Origin: an uncultured Eubacteriales bacterium
GTDB taxonomy: Bacteria; Bacillota; Clostridia; Oscillospirales; Butyricicoccaceae
Assembly (NCBI GenBank): GCA_934636325.1
Contig: CAKUAK010000064.1
Span: 1-21,297 of the forward strand
Length of the DNA stretch: 21,297 nt
Reading direction: 5' to 3'
In this document: in pieces, positions 15,629 through 21,297 of the stretch
How positions within the stretch are numbered: position 1 is the stretch's first letter
Layout of the letters: each line of letters opens with the position of its first letter
Translations under genes and position numbers: made by a program
The notes under the pieces: generated by a model
Seen by the model: the letters and a program-made list of their open reading frames with translations, nothing else
Database searches by the model: none
What the model was told of the DNA's origin: nothing

Positions 15629-16822
15629 TCTGAAATAACAGCTGCTGATAAGAAAAAAACATATAAGCGCAGAAGCCGCGAGATAGATCATGCGCCCCAG
15701 AAGCTGGCCGGGATCGACGAGCCCTTTACCGTGCTCGTCCTTCTTCTGCTGCTCATCGGCCTTGTCTGCCTTTATTCGGCAAGCTATGTCGACGGCTATT
15801 ACGATTCCCGTATGACGGCCACCAGCCTTGTTGTCAAGCAGGGCGTTTTTGCCGTTGTTGGGATAGGCGCGATGCTGTTTGTTTCAAGGATAGATTATCA
15901 TAAGCTGATCCTTCTGGCCGTGCCGCTGATGGTGCTTTCGACCCTTCTTCTGGCTTCGATAAAGATCGTTCCGGGCATCTGGGTGACGGCCAACAAGGCC
16001 ACGCGCTGGATAAGCCTCAAGGTGACGACCTTCCAACCGTCAGAGATAACAAAGTTTGCCTTCATCCTCTTTTTCTCGGCATGGGCCACGATACAGGGCT
16101 CTAAAAGGATGCACAAGTTCCGCTATGGCATACTGCCCTTTTTCCTTCTGATGGGCGTTACGACCGGTCTGCTCTATCTCCAGCCCCACCTTTCGGCGAC
16201 GGTCACAATCGCCGGTATAGGTGTCATAATAATATTCCTGGGCGGAGCCAGCCTCGTGTGGCTGCTCGGCATTGCCGGTGTCGGCGCGGCCGGTATCGTC
16301 GGATATCTCAAGCTCAACCCCTATGCCATGACAAGGATAAAGGTCTGGTTCGACCCCTTCTCCGATTTCAAGAATAAGGGCTGGCAGGGTGCCCAGTCGC
16401 AGCTTTCGATAGCAAGCGGCGGTATATGGGGCCTCGGCCTCGGACAGGGAAGGCAGAAGCATCTTTATCTGCCCGAGCCTGCCAACGATTTTATCTTCTC
16501 GGTCATATGCGAAGAGCTGGGCTTTATCGGCGCTTCGATCATACTTATGCTCTTTTCCGCCCTGATACTCAGGGGATATTATATCGCGTCGAAGGCGCCC
16601 GACAAGTTCGGCATGCTGCTGGCCGCCGGAGTCACGACCCAGATCGCCGTTCAGACGATATTCAATGTCGGCGTCGTTTCCGGCCTTCTGCCGGTAACAG
16701 GCGCGTCGCTGCCCTTTTTCAGCGCCGGCGGCACGTCGCTGCTCATGCTGATGGCCGAGGTAGGCGTCGTGCTGAGCGTTTCGAGACGCCGGGTCTCCGA
16801 TAAAGATAAAAGTGAGGGATAA
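15626..16822 (+). CDS. ftsW: lipid II polymerase FtsW (SEDS family; start uncertain)
   Basis: FtsW is the SEDS glycosyltransferase that polymerises lipid II at the septum with its cognate class B PBP. From 15626 the product has about 398 residues: a charged cytoplasmic N-terminus, then about ten spans. Family motifs are LYSAS after span 1, the FQPSEITKFAFI motif, LQPHLSATV, the PEPANDFIFSVICEELGFIG loop, and the C-terminal GASLPFFSAGGTSLL. Position between mraY and murG favours FtsW over RodA or SpoVE. The start is unclear: no ATG exists in the region. The strong GGAGGTG overlaps the GTG used here and is better placed for an ATA at 15635. A GTG at 15572 inside mraY is another option. The conserved core begins near 15713, so function is unaffected. 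Confidence 0.92.
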   Translation: MSEITAADKKKTYKRRSREIDHAPQKLAGIDEPFTVLVLLLLLIGLVCLYSASYVDGYYDSRMTATSLVVKQGVFAVVGIGAMLFVSRIDYHKLILLAVPLMVLSTLLLASIKIVPGIWVTANKATRWISLKVTTFQPSEITKFAFILFFSAWATIQGSKRMHKFRYGILPFFLLMGVTTGLLYLQPHLSATVTIAGIGVIIIFLGGASLVWLLGIAGVGAAGIVGYLKLNPYAMTRIKVWFDPFSDFKNKGWQGAQSQLSIASGGIWGLGLGQGRQKHLYLPEPANDFIFSVICEELGFIGASIILMLFSALILRGYYIASKAPDKFGMLLAAGVTTQIAVQTIFNVGVVSGLLPVTGASLPFFSAGGTSLLMLMAEVGVVLSVSRRRVSDKDKSEG

Positions 16823-16826
16823 GCCA

Positions 16827-17939
16827 ATGAAGGTGTTTTTTGCAGGCGGAGGCACGGCGGGTCATGTCAACCCGGCGCTGGCCGTCGCGTCATATCTCAG
16901 GACAAAGGATCCCATGTGCGATATCGCCTTTTCGGGCGGCACAGGCGGCATAGAAGAGCGCCTTGTGGCACGAGAGGGATATAAGATATATACCTTTCCG
17001 ATAAGCGGTCTTTCGCGCAGCATGAGCCTCGGAGGCATCAAAAAGAATATCCATGCCGTGACCGACGCGCTGTCGGCCGTCAAAAGCGCCAAGGGAATAT
17101 TGCGCCGCGAAAAACCGGATATCGTCATCGGCACGGGCGGATATGCCTGCTTCCCGATGGTCTATGCTGCACAATCGCTGGGCATTAAAACGGCTGTGCT
17201 CGAGGTCAACGCCACGCCGGGTGTCGCCCTCAAGCGCCTCGCAGCCAAAGCCGACTGCGTAATGATCAGCTTCGAAGAGACAAAGAGCTTTTTCCCTGGC
17301 GCAAAGAGGGTGGTCTATACCGGCAGCCCGGTAAGACCCGAGATGTTTGAAGAGAGAAAGAAGCCGCAGGAGCCCCTCTTCGATAACGGTAAGCCCACCG
17401 TGCTCTGCTTCTGGGGATCGGTCGGTGCGATGTATATGAACAAGAAGATGGAAGAGTTTATCTCCATCCTCTCGGCCGACGGCAGCTTCAATCTCCTTCA
17501 GGGGGCGGGAAAGGCCAACTTCCAGTGGATGCCCCACGAGATCGAAGAGAAGGGCGTCGATCTTGAACACAGCGGCAACATACGCCTCATGGAGTATATA
17601 TACGATATGGGCAAGGTCATGAACGCCTGTGACCTTATAATCTGCCGTGCCGGCGCAAGCACGCTGGCCGAGGTCTGTGCCTGCGGCAAGCCTTCGATCA
17701 TAATACCCTCGCCCTATGTGGCCGACAACCACCAGGAAAAGAATGCCCGCGCCCTTGAGCGCGCCGGGGCGGCAAAGGTGGCCCTTGAAAACGAGGTCGA
17801 CGGCCGCAGTCTTTTTGAAATGGCAAAGGCCATGCTGGCCGACAGAGCGGCCCTTGAGACAATGGGCGAAAAGGCGCGGCTGCTGGCAAGAGAGGACGCC
17901 CTTGAAAATATCTATCAGGCCATAAAGGCGACTATATAA
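16827..17939 (+). CDS. murG: UDP-GlcNAc transferase MurG
   Basis: MurG is a peripheral GT-B glycosyltransferase that adds GlcNAc to lipid I, giving lipid II, on the inner face of the membrane. The 370-residue protein has the glycine-rich N-terminal motif GGGTAGHVNPALA (7-19), the second loop IGTGGYACFP, YTGSPVRPE at the linker, and the UDP-GlcNAc-binding CRAGASTLAEVCACGKPSIIIPSPY in the C-terminal domain, followed by NHQEKNA. The ATG at 16827 is preferred because GAGGG (16814-16818) is 8 bases upstream and the protein then starts MKVFFAGGGT. A GTG at 16812 overlaps that site. The ftsW stop is 4 bases before. Confidence 0.96.
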   Translation: MKVFFAGGGTAGHVNPALAVASYLRTKDPMCDIAFSGGTGGIEERLVAREGYKIYTFPISGLSRSMSLGGIKKNIHAVTDALSAVKSAKGILRREKPDIVIGTGGYACFPMVYAAQSLGIKTAVLEVNATPGVALKRLAAKADCVMISFEETKSFFPGAKRVVYTGSPVRPEMFEERKKPQEPLFDNGKPTVLCFWGSVGAMYMNKKMEEFISILSADGSFNLLQGAGKANFQWMPHEIEEKGVDLEHSGNIRLMEYIYDMGKVMNACDLIICRAGASTLAEVCACGKPSIIIPSPYVADNHQEKNARALERAGAAKVALENEVDGRSLFEMAKAMLADRAALETMGEKARLLAREDALENIYQAIKATI

Positions 17940-17954
17940 CGCAAAAACGTAACT

Positions 17955-17986
17955 TTGACGGTCACCCCGGCATAGAATGGCATAAT
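17955..17986 (+). promoter_or_regulatory. weak candidate promoter upstream of murA
   Basis: TTGACG (17955-17960) and CATAAT (17981-17986) resemble -35 and -10 elements, but the 20-base spacer is too long for a good sigma-A promoter. The gap between murG and murA (75 bases) is long for this cluster, which is why an internal promoter was looked for. Confidence 0.25.
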
Positions 17987-18014
17987 CGAGCCTTTTGAAG
18001 AAGGGATGATCGGT

Positions 18015-19268
18015 ATGAGTAAGCTTGTAATACACGGGGGAAGACCCCTTGAAGGAGCGATCCATGTAAACGGGGCGAAAAACAGCGTCCTGCCAATACT
18101 GGCGGCGACCCTTATAAACGGCGGGATAAATGTCCTGCATAACTGCCCCGATCTGCGGGACGTATCGTCGGCTATAAAGATACTCGAGCATCTCGGATGC
18201 CGTGTCAAGCGCGAGGGTAAGGATATCATAGTCGATTCCAGCGTCATAACACGGTGGGATGTACCCGACAGCCTTATGCGGGAAATGAGATCCTCGGTGA
18301 TATTTTTGGGGTCGATACTGGCGCGCTGCGGCCAGGCACTTTTGCACACGCCCGGCGGATGCGAGCTTGGGCCGCGGCCGATAGATCTCCATCTCGACGC
18401 TCTGCGGAAGCTGGGGGCCGAGATAGAGCAGGAGGGCGGCGCGACAAAGGCCAGGGCCGCCGATATGCGCGGCAGGGATATAATCCTCGCCTTTCCCAGC
18501 GTCGGCGCCACAGAGAATATCATGCTGGCGGCGACGGCATGCCGCGGCATGACAAGGATAATAAACGCTGCGAGAGAGCCGGAGATCGTCGATCTTCAGC
18601 AATTTTTGAAAAAGACCGGCGCGTCGGTAAACGGCGCCGGCGGCAGCGAGATAACAATTTCGGGCGGCCGGACAGCATTCGACACCGACCATCGCATAAT
18701 GCCCGATAGAATAGAAGCAGCTACATATTTATGCGCCTGCGCCGCGGCAGGCGGCGATGTAACGGTGACCGACTGCGAACCCGAGCATATCGGAACGGTC
18801 ATCGAAAAGCTGGCCGACGGCGGCGCGACGGTGACATACGGCAGCCACAGCGTCAGGATAAGGATGAAAGACCGTCTTTCGGCCATGCCGTATGTGCGCA
18901 CGATGCCGTATCCGGGGTTTCCCACCGACTGTCAGGCCCAGCTCATGGCGGCGGCCTGCACGGCAAGAGGAACGACGGTATTTCTTGAAAACATATTTGA
19001 AAACAGATATCGCCATACCGACGAGCTCATCCGCATGGGCGCCGATATAAGGGTCAGCGGAAGGGTGGCTGTCGTTGAGGGTAAGATCCTTCACGGCGCC
19101 GATATGCTTGCCACCGACCTGAGGGGCGGTGCGGCGATGGTCGTCGCGGCGCTGGCGGCAAAAGATAAAAGCACGATCGGAAACATATCCCATATAGACA
19201 GGGGATATGAGCGCATTGAAGAGAAGCTGTCCGCCATAGGCGCGGATATAGCGCGGGAACAGAGATAA
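18015..19268 (+). CDS. murA: UDP-N-acetylglucosamine 1-carboxyvinyltransferase MurA
   Basis: MurA transfers enolpyruvate from PEP to UDP-GlcNAc, the first committed step of peptidoglycan synthesis, and is the fosfomycin target. The 417-residue enzyme carries the active-site K22-N23 in NGAKNSVLPILAA, and catalytic C116 in the loop PGGCELGPRPIDLH (Cys115 in E. coli numbering), so no Cys-to-Asp resistance change is present. VGATENIMLAA and TMPYPGFPTD are further landmarks. Two ATGs exist; AAGAAGGG ends right against the first (18006) but stands 9 bases before the second (18015), which also gives the usual MxKLVIxGGxPLxG opening. Location between murG and ftsQ, where Bacillus subtilis has murB, is common in Clostridia. 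Confidence 0.95.
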   Translation: MSKLVIHGGRPLEGAIHVNGAKNSVLPILAATLINGGINVLHNCPDLRDVSSAIKILEHLGCRVKREGKDIIVDSSVITRWDVPDSLMREMRSSVIFLGSILARCGQALLHTPGGCELGPRPIDLHLDALRKLGAEIEQEGGATKARAADMRGRDIILAFPSVGATENIMLAATACRGMTRIINAAREPEIVDLQQFLKKTGASVNGAGGSEITISGGRTAFDTDHRIMPDRIEAATYLCACAAAGGDVTVTDCEPEHIGTVIEKLADGGATVTYGSHSVRIRMKDRLSAMPYVRTMPYPGFPTDCQAQLMAAACTARGTTVFLENIFENRYRHTDELIRMGADIRVSGRVAVVEGKILHGADMLATDLRGGAAMVVAALAAKDKSTIGNISHIDRGYERIEEKLSAIGADIAREQR

Positions 19269-19283
19269 GATAACCAACGGGTG

Positions 19284-20066
19284 ATGGGTTTGAAAAGGCA
19301 CGGGTCATATAGAAAAAGCAAACGCAGCAGGCGGGGACGCCAGCGCAGCTTCAGGGGGCTTGTATCATTCATATGCTTTGTGATGATACTGGCCGCCATA
19401 GTTTCGGCTGCCGTCATCTTTTTCAAGATCGGCTCGGTAGAGGTGATAGGAGACACGAAATACACCGACCAGCAGATCATATCGGCCTCGGGCATCACGA
19501 CAGGGCAGAGCATGTTCCTTTTCAACAAGTTCGCCTCGATAAGCAGTATTTTCGCCGAGTGCCCATATATAGACGAGATACAGATGCGCCGGTCGCTGCC
19601 CGATGTGATACAGATAATCGTCACGCCCTGCACCCCAACGGCCGTCATCGAGAGCACCGACGGCAGCTATATCATTGATATCAAGGGCAAAATACTGGAA
19701 AAAACCGGCATATCCGAGGCTTCCGGGCTGCCTGTCGTAAGGGGAGGGCAGCTCGATACGCCCGAGATCGGAAAATATGTTGTATTTTCTGAAGAAGAAA
19801 GCTCAAAAGCGCTCTTTTCTGTGTTGAATACGGCAAAAAATAGTGATATACTTGAAAATATAAGTGATATTGATATCACTAAAGTTTATGACATCAAATT
19901 TAAATATCTGGGCAGGTTCATCGTTGAGATCGGTTCTGTCGATGATATAGAGCGCAAGTTCAAGTTTGCCGACGCCGTTGTTGGGTCATTGGGAGACAAC
20001 GACATGGGTATCATCGACGTTTCAAGCGGACAGACCGGATATTTTACCCAGGACAGAACTATATAA
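19284..20066 (+). CDS. ftsQ: cell division protein FtsQ/DivIB
   Basis: FtsQ (DivIB) is a bitopic membrane protein that scaffolds the FtsQLB complex. The 260-residue product has a very basic cytoplasmic tail (about 1-24), one span at about 25-47, and a POTRA domain at about 48-116 beginning KIGSVEVIGDTKYTDQQIISASGI with FECPYIDEI-type strand and VTPCTPTAVIE at its end. A less conserved beta domain follows. Start choice is open: GTG 19281, ATG 19284 and TTG 19290 are all in frame. GGTGAT (19280-19285) could be a Shine-Dalgarno for the TTG. The 3' third of the gene (about 19785-19910) is clearly more AT-rich than its surroundings and contains a promoter and palindrome. Confidence 0.9.
   Translation: MGLKRHGSYRKSKRSRRGRQRSFRGLVSFICFVMILAAIVSAAVIFFKIGSVEVIGDTKYTDQQIISASGITTGQSMFLFNKFASISSIFAECPYIDEIQMRRSLPDVIQIIVTPCTPTAVIESTDGSYIIDIKGKILEKTGISEASGLPVVRGGQLDTPEIGKYVVFSEEESSKALFSVLNTAKNSDILENISDIDITKVYDIKFKYLGRFIVEIGSVDDIERKFKFADAVVGSLGDNDMGIIDVSSGQTGYFTQDRTI
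19824..19852 (+). promoter_or_regulatory. strong sigma-A-type promoter inside ftsQ, driving ftsZ
   Basis: TTGAAT (19824-19829) and TATACT (19847-19852) are separated by exactly 17 bases. TGA immediately before the -10 makes an extended -10 (TGnTATACT). Transcription would begin near 19859, giving a leader of about 230 bases to the ftsZ start. Internal promoters for ftsZ within upstream division genes are known in E. coli and Bacillus. Confidence 0.75.
19842..19880 (+). promoter_or_regulatory. operator-like repeats: one half-site on the -10 plus a perfect palindrome
   Basis: AGTGATAT occurs at 19842-19849, overlapping the -10 element, and again 21 bases on at 19863-19870. There it forms a perfect inverted repeat with ATATCACT (19873-19880) around a two-base centre. 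The spacing is two helical turns. The arrangement looks like a repressor site covering the promoter and the first 20 transcribed bases. It lies within the ftsQ frame (codons for NSDI and ISDIDIT). Confidence 0.5.
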
Positions 20067-20091
20067 GCGAAAAAATACATGGAGGAACATT

Positions 20092-21255
20092 ATGGGCTTT
20101 GCAATTGAAACCGGTGCGGAGACCGGTGTGGTCATCAAGGTCATTGGCGTCGGAGGCGGCGGCGGAAACGCCGTCAACCGTATGGTAAGCTCCGGCATTA
20201 AGGGTATAGATTTTATCGCGGTGAACACCGATAAACAGGCGCTCAATTATTCGGCCGCCGATGTCAAGCTGCAGGTCGGCGAAAAGCTGACCGGCGGACG
20301 CGGCGCTGGATCCAAGCCTGAGATAGGCGAGAAGGCCGCCAAGGAGAGCGAGGACGAGATCCGCAAGCTGCTCCAGGGTGCAAATATGGTCTTTATCACG
20401 GCAGGTATGGGCGGCGGCACAGGTACAGGCGGCGCACCCGTCATCGCCGAGATCGCCAAGGAAATGGGCATCCTGACCATCGGCATAGTTACCCGCCCCT
20501 TCACATGGGAGGGCAAGAAGCGCATCGAGCAGGCTTCGCAGGGCATTGCCGCCCTTAAAGAAAAGGTCGACGCCCTTGTCATCATCCCCAACGAGCGTCT
20601 GCGCCTTGTAAGCGAGCAGAAGGTCACACTCAAGAATGCCTTCGAGATCGCCGACAGCGTGCTTCTCCAGGGCGTACAGAGCATAAGTGAGCTTATCACG
20701 GTCCCCGGCATAATCAACCTCGACTTTGCCGATATCTCGACCGTAATGACCGACGCCGGCTATGCGCACATGGGCACAGGCCGCGCCTCGGGCAAGGAGA
20801 AGGCCATGGAGGCCGCAAAGATGGCCATCAGCAGCCCGCTGCTTGAAACATCCATCGACGGCGCAAAGAGGGTCATCATCAACATCACATGCTCGCCCGA
20901 TATCAGCCTCGAAGAGGTCGAGGATGCAGCAACGATGGTACAGCAGGCCGCCCATCCCGACGTACACCTTATCTGGGGTGCCGCCATCGACGACAGCCTC
21001 GAGGACGAGGTACGCCTCTGCGTCATCGCCACGGGCTTTGATACAGATCCCGTTCCGGCCCAGCAGAACGCCAAGGCCGCCGCTGTGGGGGACAAGCCCT
21101 TCACAGAGGCACGTGATAAGGCCAATGCCGCTCAGGAGGCACAGCAAGCCGCACAGCCCGAGAACACAGCCGAACAGCAGACAGAGGAAGAGGATCCGAT
21201 AGATATCGTCCTCAAGCTCTTTCGGGACAGAGACGAAAAGCAGCGTCGTTTTTAA
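20092..21255 (+). CDS. ftsZ: cell division GTPase FtsZ
   Basis: FtsZ is the tubulin homologue that forms the Z ring. The 387-residue protein has the GTP-binding tubulin signature GGGTGTGG at 107-114, the early glycine loop IGVGGGGGNAVNRM (18-31), and the T7 catalytic loop with N209, D211 and D214 (NLDFADISTVMTDAG). A linker of about 45 residues rich in Ala, Gln and Glu precedes the C-terminal peptide. That peptide reads IDIVLKLFRDRDEKQRRF and differs from the usual DIPxFLR by lacking the proline. GGAGGA (20081-20086) is 5 bases before the ATG; the frame continues back into ftsQ without meaning. It follows ftsQ by 25 bases, with no ftsA between them. The 42 bases after the stop hold nothing I can identify. 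Confidence 0.97.
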   Translation: MGFAIETGAETGVVIKVIGVGGGGGNAVNRMVSSGIKGIDFIAVNTDKQALNYSAADVKLQVGEKLTGGRGAGSKPEIGEKAAKESEDEIRKLLQGANMVFITAGMGGGTGTGGAPVIAEIAKEMGILTIGIVTRPFTWEGKKRIEQASQGIAALKEKVDALVIIPNERLRLVSEQKVTLKNAFEIADSVLLQGVQSISELITVPGIINLDFADISTVMTDAGYAHMGTGRASGKEKAMEAAKMAISSPLLETSIDGAKRVIINITCSPDISLEEVEDAATMVQQAAHPDVHLIWGAAIDDSLEDEVRLCVIATGFDTDPVPAQQNAKAAAVGDKPFTEARDKANAAQEAQQAAQPENTAEQQTEEEDPIDIVLKLFRDRDEKQRRF

Positions 21256-21297
21256 GTTCGACGAAAAATAACACATAAGACATCGCCCCCGGCATGC

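Noticed and set aside
13236..15662. Very long minus-strand open frame (808 codons) opposite murE and mraY
   Set aside because: Both + strand genes are unmistakable enzymes. The antisense protein is rich in His, Arg and Gly with no domain, as expected from a shadow frame.
19966..20091. FtsZ extended upstream into ftsQ
   Set aside because: The frame happens to be open, but the extra residues are the out-of-frame 3' end of ftsQ. GGAGGA lies right before ATG 20092.
1..21297. Mobile elements, CRISPR arrays, tRNA or rRNA genes, toxin-antitoxin or defence genes
   Set aside because: I looked on both strands for transposase or integrase frames, regularly spaced repeats, cloverleaf-like segments and known defence domains, and saw none. 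The window is core chromosome.

Overview
The window is a compact, moderately GC-rich stretch of a bacterial chromosome with every gene on the + strand. Gene content and order (era-yqzL-recO, mutS2, rsmD-coaD, then mraZ-rsmH-ftsL-PBP-murE-mraY-ftsW-murG-murA-ftsQ-ftsZ), strong GGAGG ribosome-binding sites, ATG/GTG/TTG starts and a DNPR-type MurE point to a Gram-positive-lineage member of the class Clostridia (Bacillota) with meso-diaminopimelate peptidoglycan. It is probably a gut-type Oscillospirales-like organism, but that finer placement is a guess. No rRNA, tRNA, CRISPR array, insertion sequence, phage gene or resistance gene is visible.

Region 1 (1-4746) is an RNA/DNA maintenance block. 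It holds the 3' part of era (ribosome assembly GTPase), a 38-residue yqzL overlapping recO (recombination repair), mutS2 (ribosome-collision/recombination ATPase with an Smr nuclease domain) and a DUF554 membrane protein. Most junctions overlap or are a few bases apart, so this looks like one transcript.

Region 2 (4747-5246) is a separate short unit: an AT-rich leader with an inverted repeat, a gene for an HPr-family protein, and a perfect intrinsic terminator. The HPr-like protein keeps Ser46 but has Tyr at position 15 instead of the phosphocarrier His, so it resembles a regulatory Crh-type protein rather than a PTS phosphocarrier.

Region 3 (5247-8711) is uvrC (TTG start), rsmD, coaD and an uncharacterised coiled-coil protein. 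These genes are all overlapped with one another, and the unit ends in two hairpins, the second terminator-like.

Region 4 (8712-21297) is the division and cell wall (dcw) cluster. A near-consensus sigma-A promoter (TTGATT-17-TATAAT) is followed by 10-bp-phased TGGNN repeats that look like the MraZ autoregulatory operator. The genes then supply 16S rRNA methylation (rsmH), the divisome core (ftsL, PASTA-type transpeptidase, ftsW, ftsQ, ftsZ) and lipid II synthesis (murE, mraY, murG, murA). murF, murD, murC, murB and ftsA are absent from their usual places. A second strong promoter with an operator-like palindrome lies inside ftsQ, about 240 bp before ftsZ.

I see no wholly new multi-gene system. 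The points most worth a second look are the His-less HPr protein, the palindrome and direct repeat at the internal ftsZ promoter, the MraZ-type operator, the start codon of ftsW (no ATG; possibly GTG or ATA) and the unassigned coiled-coil protein after coaD.
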